Assembly: GCF_003034845.1 (NCBI RefSeq) | Contig: NZ_PZKC01000017.1 | Location: 1 to 40,827, forward strand | Source of the DNA: Pseudothauera lacus | GTDB taxonomy: Bacteria > Pseudomonadota > Gammaproteobacteria > Burkholderiales > Rhodocyclaceae | Reading direction: 5' to 3' | DNA: 40,827 nucleotides | Shown: positions 17,608 through 27,032 of the stretch, one piece after another | Numbering within the stretch: the stretch's first letter is position 1 | How the letters are laid out: every line of letters starts with the position of its first letter | The notes under the pieces: model-generated | What the model saw: only the letters and a program-made list of their open reading frames with translations | Databases searched by the model: none | What the model was told of the DNA's origin: nothing | Position numbers and translations under genes: made by a program

Positions 17608-19515
17608 ATGTCCCTGATCAAGCAACTGTGGATCGCCATCGCCCTGGTGATGTCGCTGGCCTTCGGCGGCAGCCTGCTGGTCAGCACGCTCGGGGCCCGC
17701 CACTATCTGGCCCAGCAGCTCTACGTCAAGAACGTGGACAACGCCACCTCGCTGGCGCTGTCACTGTCGCAGATGTCCAAGGACCCGGTAACCGTCGAAC
17801 TGCTGATCGCCGCCCAGTTCGACGCCGGCCACTACCGCATGATCCGCCTCACCGATCCAGCCGGAGCAGTGATCGTCGAGCGCGCCAACGGCGGTGGCGC
17901 GCTCGGTGCCCCGGAGTGGTTCGCCGCACTGGTGCCGGTGAGCGCCGCCGCCGGCGTGGCCCAGGTGCAGGATGGCTGGAACCAGTACGGCACGCTGACA
18001 CTGGAAAGCCACAGCCGCTACGCCTATGAGTCGCTGTGGCGCGCCACCCTGCAGCTGCTGGGCTGGTTTCTTGGCGCGGCGGTGCTCACCGGCGTGCTCG
18101 GCACCGTGCTGCTGCGCCACATCACCCGCCCGCTGGGCAGGGTGGTGGCGCAGGCCGAAGCCATCGGCGGACGCCGTTTCGTGACCACCGACGAACCCTC
18201 GACCACCGAGTTCCGCAGTGTGGTGCGGGCAATGAACACCCTCTCCGCACGCGTGCGCGGCATGCTCGCCGAAGAGTCGCAGCGCCTCGAACAGCTGCGC
18301 CGCCAGAGTCAGCATGACGAACTCACCGGGCTGCTCGGCCGCCGCCAGTTCCTCAATCAGCTCGATGCCGCACTCAGCCGCGACGATGCTGCCGCTACCG
18401 GCACTCTGGTCATCGTGCGCGTGGGTGAACTTGCCGCGCTCAACCTTGCCCTCGGCCGGCCGCGCACCGACGCCCTGCTGTGTGAGCTGGCCGCGCTGCT
18501 GCAGGCCCACATCGACGCCCAGCCCGACTGGGAGGGCGCCCGCCTCAACGGCAGCGACTTTGCCCTGCTGGCCTGCGGCAGCAGCGCCACTGCCGCAGTG
18601 GTCGCACCGCTGCGCGCCGCGCTCGACGCCCTCGCCGAACGCTGGCACGACTGCGCCCTGCTGCGCCTGCCGATGGGCGCCACGCGCTATCGCAACGGCG
18701 AGGCGCGCGCGCAGGTGCTGGCGCGCGCCGACGGCGCCCTGGCCGGCGCCGAGCAGGCCGGCGACCGCGCCGTGCAGATCAACGACGATGCTGCCCCCGC
18801 CCATGCCGACCTCGCCGAGTGGCGCAGCAGCCTGGAAGAGGCCCTGCGCGATGACGGCGTCAGTCTGGCGCTGTATCCCGCACTGAACGCCGCCGGCGCC
18901 CTGCTGCACCACGAGGCGCCGATGCGCCTGCGCCTCGACGGCGGCTGGCAGAACGCCGGCTACTTCATGCCCTGGGCCGCGCGCCTGGGGCTGACCAGCC
19001 GCCTCGACGCTGCCGTGGTACGCGCCGCGCTGGCGCGCATCGCTTCAACGGGAGAGGCGCTGGGGATCAATCTGTCGGTGGATTCGCTGCGCGACGCGGC
19101 CTTCCGCAGCGAGCTCTTCGCCACCCTGCAGGGGCAGCCCGCCGCAGCGCGACAACTGTGGATCGAACTGCCGGAGCATGGCGTACTGCGCAACCTGGCC
19201 GAATTCCGCGCCCTTTGCGTGGCACTGCGTCCGCTCGGCTGCCGGCTGGGCATCGAACACGTCGGCCGCGGCTTCAGCCGCATCGGCGACCTCCATGAAC
19301 TGGGGCTGGACTACCTCAAGCTCGACGCTTCAATGGTGCGCGACATCGACCAGGACGGCGGCAACCAGAACTTCGTCCGCGGTCTTTGCGTGGTCGCCCA
19401 CGCCATCGGCCTGACGGTGATCGCCGAAGGCGTATGCAACGCCGCAGAGCGGCGCACGCTGGCGGAACTGGGACTGGACGGCTTTACCGGGCCGGGGATC
19501 CGGGTGGCGGAGTGA
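17608..19515 (+). CDS. lapD: LapD-like inner-membrane c-di-GMP receptor
   Basis: LapD binds c-di-GMP through a degenerate EAL domain and then sequesters LapG in the periplasm. The 635-residue protein has a first membrane helix (about 7-29), a periplasmic LapD/MoxY-type domain to about 147, a second helix (148-170), a HAMP linker with HITRPLGRVVAQAEAI, then GGDEF and EAL domains. The GGDEF signature is replaced by NGSDF (314-318), and the EAL signature by HEAPMR (435-440), so neither cyclase nor phosphodiesterase activity is expected. The family is known for exactly this loss. Confidence 0.93.
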   Translation: MSLIKQLWIAIALVMSLAFGGSLLVSTLGARHYLAQQLYVKNVDNATSLALSLSQMSKDPVTVELLIAAQFDAGHYRMIRLTDPAGAVIVERANGGGALGAPEWFAALVPVSAAAGVAQVQDGWNQYGTLTLESHSRYAYESLWRATLQLLGWFLGAAVLTGVLGTVLLRHITRPLGRVVAQAEAIGGRRFVTTDEPSTTEFRSVVRAMNTLSARVRGMLAEESQRLEQLRRQSQHDELTGLLGRRQFLNQLDAALSRDDAAATGTLVIVRVGELAALNLALGRPRTDALLCELAALLQAHIDAQPDWEGARLNGSDFALLACGSSATAAVVAPLRAALDALAERWHDCALLRLPMGATRYRNGEARAQVLARADGALAGAEQAGDRAVQINDDAAPAHADLAEWRSSLEEALRDDGVSLALYPALNAAGALLHHEAPMRLRLDGGWQNAGYFMPWAARLGLTSRLDAAVVRAALARIASTGEALGINLSVDSLRDAAFRSELFATLQGQPAAARQLWIELPEHGVLRNLAEFRALCVALRPLGCRLGIEHVGRGFSRIGDLHELGLDYLKLDASMVRDIDQDGGNQNFVRGLCVVAHAIGLTVIAEGVCNAAERRTLAELGLDGFTGPGIRVAE

Positions 19516-19526
19516 TCATGGATAGC

Positions 19527-19549
19527 GCCCTGCCCGGCAAGGGCAGGGC
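19527..19549. terminator. Hairpin between convergent lapD and the 19577-19900 gene
   Basis: A perfect 9-bp stem GCCCTGCCC/GGGCAGGGC with a 5-nt loop lies 11 nt after the lapD stop and 27 nt before the stop of the convergent gene. It lacks a T-run; likely a bidirectional transcription stop by position. Confidence 0.5.
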
Positions 19550-19576
19550 CCGGAACGGGGATAAGCCTGGTACAGC

Positions 19577-19900
19577 TCAGATCAGGCCGTCGTCGTCATC
19601 GAGCAGGTTCAACTGACGCAGTTCGGCACGCGCGCTGCGGCGCGCGCTGAGCTTGTCCTGCGCCGCTGCGGGCAGATCGGTGAAACGGATCACCGCACGC
19701 TCGACCAGCAGATCGACGACATCCTCCAGCACCCGCACCAGCGGCAGGTCGGAAGCGGCCAGCTGCGGCGCCGGCCCCAGGCCTTCGAGAAAGACCCGCA
19801 AGCCGGCGTCGTCCACCTCCACATGCTCGGCATGCATGTCGTCACCGACACTGCTCACGGCAACGATCACGCCGGCCGCATCACGCTTGACGAATGGCAT
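19577..19900 (-). CDS. Conserved hypothetical protein (often labelled TrpB-like)
   Basis: This 107-residue protein starts MPFVKRDAAGVIVAVSS and has LVRVLEDVVDLLVERAVIRFTDLP in the middle and an AAAQDKLSARRSARAEL basic helix near the end. Small proteins with this layout occur widely in proteobacteria and are sometimes annotated as tryptophan synthase beta-like, without any real relation to TrpB. It lies 48 nt downstream of the adhesin gene in the same direction and may share its transcript. Function unknown. Confidence 0.7.
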   Translation of the reverse strand: MPFVKRDAAGVIVAVSSVGDDMHAEHVEVDDAGLRVFLEGLGPAPQLAASDLPLVRVLEDVVDLLVERAVIRFTDLPAAAQDKLSARRSARAELRQLNLLDDDDGLI

Positions 19901-19948
19901 GCCCCCTCCTCGCGCAAAACCTCATTCTGCCTTCAGGGGGGCACATGC

Positions 19949-22735
19949 TCAATCGGTGATCAGCTTGCCGGTGGCGAGCAGGTTCTGGACCAGCTGATGG
20001 CTGTCGGCAAAGCCGTCGAGCAGATTCACCCCCTCCAGCCTGATCACCTGATCGGCACCGGACATGGCGGCGCCCTGGCTCTTCACCTCCAGCACGGTCG
20101 TGTTGCTGCCGCTGTCGTAGGAGAAGCTGAGGTAATCGTCCAGGTTGCCGTGATTTTCGCCAACCAGCAGATCGCGCAGGTTGAGGGCATCGCCATCGGC
20201 AAGGCTGAAGTCCTTCACCACATCGACCGCCGGCGAGGCAACACTGCCCTGATCGCCCAAGTTCCACTTGAACACGTCGGCGCCCAGACCGCCGTAGAAG
20301 ATGTCGTTGCCCGAGGTGCTCAGCAACTCGTCAGCACCACTGCTCCCCAGCACGAGGTTGGCAGTGCCACTGGCAGTGTCGCCGCCATCCACCACCGTGG
20401 CGGTGACCGAGACGCCGGTGGCAACGGAAACCCCCGTCGGCACGCTGAGCACGATGCCATCGATGGTCACCGCCTTGGTAACCGGATCGATGCTCACGGT
20501 GTAGCTGCCATCACTCACCAGCGGCAAGGTCCAGTTTCCGGCGCCATCGTGCGTACCTGTGGAGAGGATCGCGCCCAGCGGGGCACTGACCACAACGGCA
20601 ACCACCTCTTCCGAATACTGGACGTCGGTGGGTTCGACCTGCAGTTCCAGGGCGTACTGCACCGCACTGGTATAGGAAAAACTATGGACAAGGTAGTCAT
20701 TCACATTACTGACATGAGGATCCGTGCCCGAGGGGGTCGAGAACACCACCGCCTCAATCAGCTTGCCTGCCGGGGCGGTGCGGACAATCGGATCACCAAC
20801 GCGGTCGCGGCCACCAAGGGCGCTGTCGCCGTTCATGATCACCACATCGCTCGTTCCGTCGGTGTAATGAACGGTGTACTTGGCATACTCAGCGTTGGCC
20901 AGCCAGGCAAGCTGGAAGCTTACCGACTCGGCAGGACGGTCAAGCTCGACACGCAGCGACTCGCCGTTACCTATCTCCTCCCCTGCACCATTCGAGGCAC
21001 TCCCTGCCACGCCGAAGCCTGTAGGGGTTCCTGAGCTCCTGATGCTGACCGTGCCTGCACCACCATCCTTGTAGGCGGCAATGGTCATCCCGGAAGGGCT
21101 CAGCGCATTCGAAGCATCGACCGCATGCACAACCTGGCCAGTAGAAAGCAGATTGATCATCACGCTGGGCAGATCAGCCACCGGGGTTACGGTAATGTCG
21201 AGCGTTGACGTGTCGGTGTTCATCCCGTTGCTCACCGTATACGTCACCTGAGGCACCGGGCCGCTGTAATCCCTTGCGGGCATGAAGCTGTAATCGCCAT
21301 TGGCTTCGATGCTCAGGGTGCCGACACCGGCAAGCACCACGCTCTGACCTGCTGCGTGCGTACCGCCGTCAACAGTGAAGTCGACCACCGTAAGCGTTGC
21401 CCCTCCTGTCTGCGCGTTGTCGAGCAGGTTACCCTCAAGCAGGGTGTCTTCAGCAACGCTGGCAACTTCGCTGGCATCGGTCAGATCGTTGTCCAGAATC
21501 TGGCCGGTGCCGGTCACGCCGTCAATGGTGATCAGCAAGGTCTCGGTCGGCTCGACGTCCGTGTCGTCGATCGTCGGGTAGGTCACCGTGAAGCTCGATA
21601 CACCCGCCGGTACCGTGATCGTCCCCGTCACCGGGTCGTAGGTCACGCCGTCGCTGAACACCGGCACGCCGTAGTCGGCGCCGTCCGTGGCCGTGCCACC
21701 GACGCTGTAGTCGTAGGTGCTCGCTTGGGTCGTGGCTTCCGACAGGGTCACCGTATAGACCAGGTCGTTGCCTTCGACCACCGCATCGTCGCCCACGCCC
21801 GGACCACCCGGTTCCACGGTGATGATGCCCGGCTTGTCGTTGTCCAGAATCTGGCCGGTGCCGGTCACGCCACCGACGGTGAGGCTGAAGCTCTCGGTAT
21901 GCTCAACCAGGGGGTCGTCGACCGTCAGCACCGTAACGGTGAATGCACTCACCCCCGCGGGGACCGTGATCGTGCCACTGACTGCGTCGTAGGTAACGCC
22001 ATTGCTGAAGCTCGCATTGGACAGCGCACTGACGTAATCCACCCCTCCGCCAGTGGCAGTGACATCTGCAAGCGCCAGCGTAAAGATCTCCGCGACAGCA
22101 CTTGCATGAGAAAGCGTCACGGTAAACACCGCGGGCTGACCCTCGGTGACGGTCACTCCGTCCACATTCCCAGCAGCATTGCCGACGTGGGTGATGACGG
22201 GCGAAGGCGCGGGCGGCGGACTGAGGGGAGCAGCCCCCCCTCCCGCAGTGACATCCTCGGCGGTCCCAGGCAGGGTGAACTCGAGATTGCCGGTAACAGC
22301 CGGCTGAAATTCGAAAGCCAGCGGATCAACCCCTTCACTGACCCGCAGCAGGCGCACGAAACTGCTGCCGTCACCGCCATCGCCACCGCTCAGGCCTGCG
22401 GCGGGGGCTTCCAGCACGTCGTCGAGGTTGGCGCCCTGTTCGAGGGCCTGCAGGATCTGCTCGACGCTGCCATCGGCAATCTGCGCTTCGGTGGCGTGGG
22501 CGCGGGTGGCGGCCGACAGTTCGCCATTCATGGCGACGCTCTGATTCTCACCAATGCCGAGCAAGGCGCCGTCGAGGGTGGCCAGTTCGACCCGGCCACC
22601 GGCGGAGGTGATGACCGTCTCGCCCTCCAGGAGGACATCTCCGGGTTTCAGGCTGCGGGTGTTGCCTGCAGCGTCACGGGCAAGGGCGTGTCCGGTGACG
22701 GCGACGACGGTGGCGATTGCTTGACTGGCGGCCAT
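19949..22735 (-). CDS. lapA: Compact LapA-like RTX adhesin with LapG cleavage site
   Basis: This 928-residue type I secreted adhesin is short; classical LapA proteins are several thousand residues. The N-terminal module (residues 1-130) is the LapA retention domain with the LapG target PAAG at 111-114. Two Calx-beta-like repeats follow (about 185-430), each ending GTGQILDND. A cadherin/VCBS-type segment (about 440-520), a domain of unknown type (520-700), and a C-terminal type I secretion region come next, with one clear RTX-like stretch GNDIFYGGLGADVFKW and the DVVKDFSLADGDALNL motif. No vWA domain was seen. A good RBS (CCAGGAGAA) precedes the ATG. Confidence 0.88.
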   Translation of the reverse strand: MAASQAIATVVAVTGHALARDAAGNTRSLKPGDVLLEGETVITSAGGRVELATLDGALLGIGENQSVAMNGELSAATRAHATEAQIADGSVEQILQALEQGANLDDVLEAPAAGLSGGDGGDGSSFVRLLRVSEGVDPLAFEFQPAVTGNLEFTLPGTAEDVTAGGGAAPLSPPPAPSPVITHVGNAAGNVDGVTVTEGQPAVFTVTLSHASAVAEIFTLALADVTATGGGVDYVSALSNASFSNGVTYDAVSGTITVPAGVSAFTVTVLTVDDPLVEHTESFSLTVGGVTGTGQILDNDKPGIITVEPGGPGVGDDAVVEGNDLVYTVTLSEATTQASTYDYSVGGTATDGADYGVPVFSDGVTYDPVTGTITVPAGVSSFTVTYPTIDDTDVEPTETLLITIDGVTGTGQILDNDLTDASEVASVAEDTLLEGNLLDNAQTGGATLTVVDFTVDGGTHAAGQSVVLAGVGTLSIEANGDYSFMPARDYSGPVPQVTYTVSNGMNTDTSTLDITVTPVADLPSVMINLLSTGQVVHAVDASNALSPSGMTIAAYKDGGAGTVSIRSSGTPTGFGVAGSASNGAGEEIGNGESLRVELDRPAESVSFQLAWLANAEYAKYTVHYTDGTSDVVIMNGDSALGGRDRVGDPIVRTAPAGKLIEAVVFSTPSGTDPHVSNVNDYLVHSFSYTSAVQYALELQVEPTDVQYSEEVVAVVVSAPLGAILSTGTHDGAGNWTLPLVSDGSYTVSIDPVTKAVTIDGIVLSVPTGVSVATGVSVTATVVDGGDTASGTANLVLGSSGADELLSTSGNDIFYGGLGADVFKWNLGDQGSVASPAVDVVKDFSLADGDALNLRDLLVGENHGNLDDYLSFSYDSGSNTTVLEVKSQGAAMSGADQVIRLEGVNLLDGFADSHQLVQNLLATGKLITD
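21486..21873. repeat. Two direct repeats encoding Calx-beta ends in lapA
   Basis: A nearly 34-base stretch beginning CGTTGTCCAGAATCTGG occurs near 21487 and again near 21836, each encoding the end of one Calx-beta unit (GVTGTGQILDND on the minus strand). Identity at DNA level points to recent exchange between the two units, a route to repeat-number change. Confidence 0.7.
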
Positions 22736-22885
22736 GCGGGTTCTCCTGGATTCCTGGCGACGGCGACACTGCCGTCCTTTCCGTACTGACGGAACCTTAG
22801 CGGGACACGCAAGGGGGAACTATTGGACCAGTGGACAGGCTGTGACGAAATTAACAATTCCGCCCAGTCGGCCACGCCCACGGGC

Positions 22886-23479
22886 TCAGCGGCCGACGCG
22901 CAGGGCCAGTTGCAGGCGGTCGCGCACGCCGAGCTTCTCGAAGACGGTGCCGAGGTGGGCCTTCACGGTACGCTCGGTAATGCCGAGCTGGCGGGCGATT
23001 TCCTTGTTGCTGTGCCCCTGGGCGACGGCGCGGGCGACTTCCTGCTCGCGCGGTGAAAGGGTGTCGAGCGTGCTGGCAGGCGCGGTTGCGGGCAGCACGC
23101 GACTGACCGCGGCGATGACCCTGGACATGAGATCGGCACCGATCCACAGGCCGCCATGATGGACCACCACGGCCACCTCGCGGAGCTGCTCGGGCGCGGC
23201 GAGGGCGTGGCAATAGCCCCGCGCACCCCCGTCGAGGGCCTGCAGGGCCTCGTGCTGCTGCGGCTGCCAGGACAGCACCACCACTGCCCGCACGCCGGCG
23301 GCGAGCAGGCTGCGCAGGCGCGCGGGCCAGTCCTCCAGGGTGGCGCTGAGCCAGACGGTATCGGCGGCATCGTAGGCCGTCCCGGCATCGGCACCGGTCA
23401 GCACCTCGGCGTCGGGGAAGGCGGCGTGCCAGCGTGCCGGCGCGGTGCCGATGGGGGCGATGAAGTAGTGTCGGCTCAT
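22886..23479 (-). CDS. LuxR/NarL-type regulator with atypical receiver
   Basis: This 197-residue protein has a C-terminal LuxR helix-turn-helix (about 135-195) with LSPREQEVARAVAQGHSNKEIARQLGITERTVKAHL. The N-terminal half has the length of a receiver domain, but the phospho-acceptor region reads DTVWLSATLEDW, where serine replaces the usual aspartate. It may therefore work without phosphorylation. It sits between the adhesin gene and lapC, overlapping lapC by 4 nt, so it is probably a dedicated regulator of adhesin expression. That link is inference from position. Confidence 0.82.
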   Translation of the reverse strand: MSRHYFIAPIGTAPARWHAAFPDAEVLTGADAGTAYDAADTVWLSATLEDWPARLRSLLAAGVRAVVVLSWQPQQHEALQALDGGARGYCHALAAPEQLREVAVVVHHGGLWIGADLMSRVIAAVSRVLPATAPASTLDTLSPREQEVARAVAQGHSNKEIARQLGITERTVKAHLGTVFEKLGVRDRLQLALRVGR

Positions 23480-24882
23480 CTTTCGGTCAGTGCGTTGCCC
23501 TTGGCGCGCAGGACGGGCTTGAGCAGATAGGAGAGGACGGTCTTCTTGCCGGTGAGGATGTCGACCTGCGCGACCATCCCGGGGATGATCGGCAGCGCCT
23601 CGCCCAGCGAGCTTTCCACGGTGCGCACGCGCACCACGTAGAAGGCGTTGTCCTTGTCGTCGGTGACGGTGTCGGCGCCGATGTGTTCGACCCTGGCCTG
23701 CAGGCCGCCGTAGATGGCGAAGTCGTAGGCGGTGAACTTGACCATGGCCTCCTGCCCGGGACGCAGGAAGGCGATGTCCTTGGGCAGCACGCGGGCTTCG
23801 AGGATGAGGGCGTCGTCGAGGGGGACGATCTCCACCACTTCGCGCCCCGGCTGCACCACCGCGCCAACGGTGTTGACCAGCAGGCGCGAGACGGTGCCGC
23901 GCACGGGAGAGCGGACTTCGGCGTGCTTGACGCGGTCGGCAAGCCCGCGGCTGCCCTCGGAGAGGCTGCTGAGACGGGCCATGGTGTCGGAGAGTTCGTT
24001 GCGCAGCTGGTTGCGCACATTGAGCTCAACCTCTTCGATCTTGCGCGAAGCCTCGGCAATCGCCGCCTGCACGCGGGAGATCTGCGCACCGGCCTGGTCA
24101 CGCTCGCCACGCAGGCGGGCAACATCGCGCTCGAGGCGCAGCAGGTCGACCTCCGAGACCGCGCCGGAACTGATCAGCGGCCGGGTGACGTCGAGCTCCT
24201 GGGTGGTCAGCTCGAGCCCACGCGCTGCCTGTTCGCGGCGCGAGCGCGCTTCGTTGAGTTCCTGCTGGCGTTGCGCCAGTTGCTCGCGGGCGATGGACAA
24301 CTGCGCCGCCATGCTCTCGCGGCTGGATTCGTACAGGCGGCGTTCGTGGGCGGCGATCTCGGGCGCTTCGCTCTCGACCCCGGCGGGAAAGCTCAAGGCC
24401 GTGCCCTGGGTGAGCGCACTCAGGCGTGCCGCCTTCGCCTGCAAGGCTAGATACTGGGCGTGATTCTCGCGCAGCGAGGAGACGAAACGGGTCGGATCCA
24501 CGCGCAGCAGCAGTTCGCCGGCCGCCACCTCCTGGCCCTCGCGAACCAGCAACTCCTCCACCACGCCGCCGTCGACGGACTGCACGATCTGCAGTTGCGA
24601 GGAGGGGATGACCCGCCCTTCGCCACGGGTGACCTCGTCCACCTCGGCGAACGCCGCCCAAACTACCAGCAGGACGACGACCACAGCCCCGGCGCGCAAC
24701 AGCCAGCGCGCCCGCAGGGGCTCCTGCTGCAGGCGGGCCCAGTCGGCATCGCCGGCCCAGTCGAGGTTTTCCGCCGGCGCCGGCAGCAAGCGTTCAAGCA
24801 CGGACTGCAACGGGCCACCGGAAAAGCGCGCCGAAGCCCGCCCGATACCGTCGAAGAGGGAGCGCCCGGAGGACTTCGTCAT
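23476..24882 (-). CDS. lapC: LapC-like membrane fusion protein (HlyD family)
   Basis: The 468-residue periplasmic adaptor links the LapB transporter to the TolC-like channel. A transmembrane helix (about 57-78) follows a cytoplasmic N-terminus. A biotinyl-lipoyl half-motif (GEGRVIPSSQLQIVQSVDGGVV), a long alpha-hairpin coiled coil (about 165-300), and the matching beta-barrel (VRSPVRGTVSRLLVNTVGAV) complete the HlyD pattern. It overlaps the end of lapB by one base and the start of the LuxR gene by four, so the operon is compact. Confidence 0.92.
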   Translation of the reverse strand: MTKSSGRSLFDGIGRASARFSGGPLQSVLERLLPAPAENLDWAGDADWARLQQEPLRARWLLRAGAVVVVLLVVWAAFAEVDEVTRGEGRVIPSSQLQIVQSVDGGVVEELLVREGQEVAAGELLLRVDPTRFVSSLRENHAQYLALQAKAARLSALTQGTALSFPAGVESEAPEIAAHERRLYESSRESMAAQLSIAREQLAQRQQELNEARSRREQAARGLELTTQELDVTRPLISSGAVSEVDLLRLERDVARLRGERDQAGAQISRVQAAIAEASRKIEEVELNVRNQLRNELSDTMARLSSLSEGSRGLADRVKHAEVRSPVRGTVSRLLVNTVGAVVQPGREVVEIVPLDDALILEARVLPKDIAFLRPGQEAMVKFTAYDFAIYGGLQARVEHIGADTVTDDKDNAFYVVRVRTVESSLGEALPIIPGMVAQVDILTGKKTVLSYLLKPVLRAKGNALTER

Positions 24883-27032
24883 CAGCCGGCCCTCCCGATG
24901 CGGCCCTGGCGCAAGGCGTCCACAACCTGCGCCTTGGGTCCGTCGGCGACCACCTGGCCGCCGTCAATGACGACGATGCGGTCCACCAGTTCGAGCAGCG
25001 AGGTGCGATGGGTGACCACGATCAGCGTCTTGCCGCGCGCGAAGACGCCCAGGCGGCGCTTGAAATCCTCCTCGCTGGAATGGTCCATCGACGAGGTCGG
25101 CTCGTCGAGCAGCAGGATGGGCGGATCGTTGATCAGCGCACGCGCAATCGCCACGCTCTGACGCTGGCCGCCGGAGAGCGAGTCGCCGCGCTCGCCGATG
25201 AGCATGTCGAAACCCTGCGGATGACTGTTGACGTAATCGAGGATGCCGGCGGTCTCGGCCGCACGCAGCAGCGCCGCATCGTCGGCCAGCGGCGCGGCGA
25301 TGGTGATGTTCTCGCGCAGGGTGCCGAAGAACAGGGTCGGGTCCTGGGCGACGTAGCCGATATTGCGGCGCAGCTCGGCGGGGTCGAGCTGGCGCAGGTC
25401 GACGCCATCGACCAGCACTGCACCTTCGCTGGGGCGGTAGAGGCCGAGGATGAGCTTCTCCAGCGTGCTTTTGCCCGAACCCACACGCCCGAGGATGGCC
25501 ACCCGCTCGCCGGGCTGGATGCGCAACGAGACCTTGCGCAGCGCCGTCACGCTCTGCCCCGGGTAGCTGAAGCCGACCTCGCGGAACTCGACGGCGCCGC
25601 GCAGGCCCTGGCGGCTGACGAAGCTGGCCTGCGCCGGGCGCTCCACTTCCTGGTTCATCAACGCATCGAGCGAGGCCAGCGCAGTGGCCGCGTTGTGGTA
25701 CTGCACCAGCAGCCCGGCAACCTGCGAGATCGGCGCCATCGCACGCGAGGACAGCAGGTAGCAGGCAATCAGCCCGCCCATGCTGAGCGCGCCTTCACCG
25801 ATCAGATACACGCCGATGACGATGACCACCACGCTCACCGTGTGCTGCACCCACATCGCGCCGTTGGTGACGCTTGCCGAGAGCAGGCGCAACTGCGCGC
25901 CAATGCGCGCCAGCAAGGCCGCACTGGCCTCCCACTTGCGCTGCAGCGGCCCTTCCGCGCCCAGCGCCTTGACCGTTTCCAGCCCCACCAGCCCCTCCAC
26001 CAGCGTGGCGTTGCGCTGCGCCCCGGCACGGTAGGTGGTTTCGGTCAGCGCATGCATGCGCCCCTGCACGGCAAAGGCGTACAGCAGCAGCAAGGCCACG
26101 CCGACGACGAAGGGCAGCACCAGCGGCCACGCGATCCAGGCGATGACGATGAGGAAGAGCAGCGCGAAGGGCACGTCGATGAAGGCGATCACCGTGGCCG
26201 AGCTGATGAAGTCGCGCACCGACTCGAAGGCGCGCAGGTTGGCGGCAAAGGAACCCGCCGACTGCGGGCGTTCCTCCATGCGCAGGCCCAGCACCCGCTC
26301 CATGATGGTCGCCGACAAGCGCACATCGACACGGCTGCCGGCCAGATCGACGAAGTAACCCCGCATGGTGCGCAGGACGAGGTCGCCGACCAGCACCAGC
26401 AGCACCCCGGCAGCGAGCACCCAGAGGGTCTCGACGGCATTGTTGGGAACCACACGGTCATACACGTTCATCACGAACAGCGGCATCGCCAGCGCGAAGA
26501 CGTTGATCAGCAAGGCGGCGAGCAGCACGTCGCGATAGAGCGCGCGGTTGTCGGCGATCACCCCCCAGAACCAGTGCTGCGCGCGCGCCGGGCGCACCTC
26601 GGGGGCACGCGCATCGAAACGGAACTGCGGCCGCAGGTAGATGACGTGGCCGCCGTAGCGTGCGCCGAGCGCCTCCCACGGCAGCTCTACGGCAGACTCG
26701 CCGAGTTCGGGGAAGATCACCGTCGCCGTGCGCCGCACGGCGTCGCTGGCAAGCAGCACGCAGGCGCTGTCATCGGCAAGCAGCAGGATGGCCGGCAGCA
26801 GGGCTGCGTTGATCGCCGGCAGGGGCGTTTGCACCACCCGGCTGCTCATTCCCGCGCGCTGTGCGGCACGGGCGAAGAGGGCCGGACGCAGCCCGGCGCG
26901 CCCCACCGGCAGACCGGCCAGAGCGGCATCACGGGTCAGCGTGCGACCGTGGGCACGCGCGACCAGCAGCAGGCATTCGAGCAGCGCATCGACAGCGCCG
27001 CCTTGCGCCGCTTCGCCCTCGTCACCGACCAT
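24882..27032 (-). CDS. lapB: LapB-like type I secretion ABC transporter
   Basis: This 716-residue inner-membrane exporter powers adhesin secretion. It begins with a C39-like domain lacking the catalytic cysteine (residues about 1-125), used as a docking module. Six transmembrane helices follow, and then an ATPase domain with Walker A LGRVGSGKST, signature LSGGQRQS, Walker B ILLLDEPTSS and VVTHRTSLLEL. ATG 27032 was chosen because the docking domain starts just after it. It heads the operon lapB-lapC-luxR-lapA. Confidence 0.93.
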   Translation of the reverse strand: MVGDEGEAAQGGAVDALLECLLLVARAHGRTLTRDAALAGLPVGRAGLRPALFARAAQRAGMSSRVVQTPLPAINAALLPAILLLADDSACVLLASDAVRRTATVIFPELGESAVELPWEALGARYGGHVIYLRPQFRFDARAPEVRPARAQHWFWGVIADNRALYRDVLLAALLINVFALAMPLFVMNVYDRVVPNNAVETLWVLAAGVLLVLVGDLVLRTMRGYFVDLAGSRVDVRLSATIMERVLGLRMEERPQSAGSFAANLRAFESVRDFISSATVIAFIDVPFALLFLIVIAWIAWPLVLPFVVGVALLLLYAFAVQGRMHALTETTYRAGAQRNATLVEGLVGLETVKALGAEGPLQRKWEASAALLARIGAQLRLLSASVTNGAMWVQHTVSVVVIVIGVYLIGEGALSMGGLIACYLLSSRAMAPISQVAGLLVQYHNAATALASLDALMNQEVERPAQASFVSRQGLRGAVEFREVGFSYPGQSVTALRKVSLRIQPGERVAILGRVGSGKSTLEKLILGLYRPSEGAVLVDGVDLRQLDPAELRRNIGYVAQDPTLFFGTLRENITIAAPLADDAALLRAAETAGILDYVNSHPQGFDMLIGERGDSLSGGQRQSVAIARALINDPPILLLDEPTSSMDHSSEEDFKRRLGVFARGKTLIVVTHRTSLLELVDRIVVIDGGQVVADGPKAQVVDALRQGRIGRAG

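Noticed and set aside
17608-19515. Active diguanylate cyclase / phosphodiesterase
   Set aside because: Both signature motifs are lost (NGSDF and HEAPMR), and the neighbour lapG fits a LapD receptor instead.
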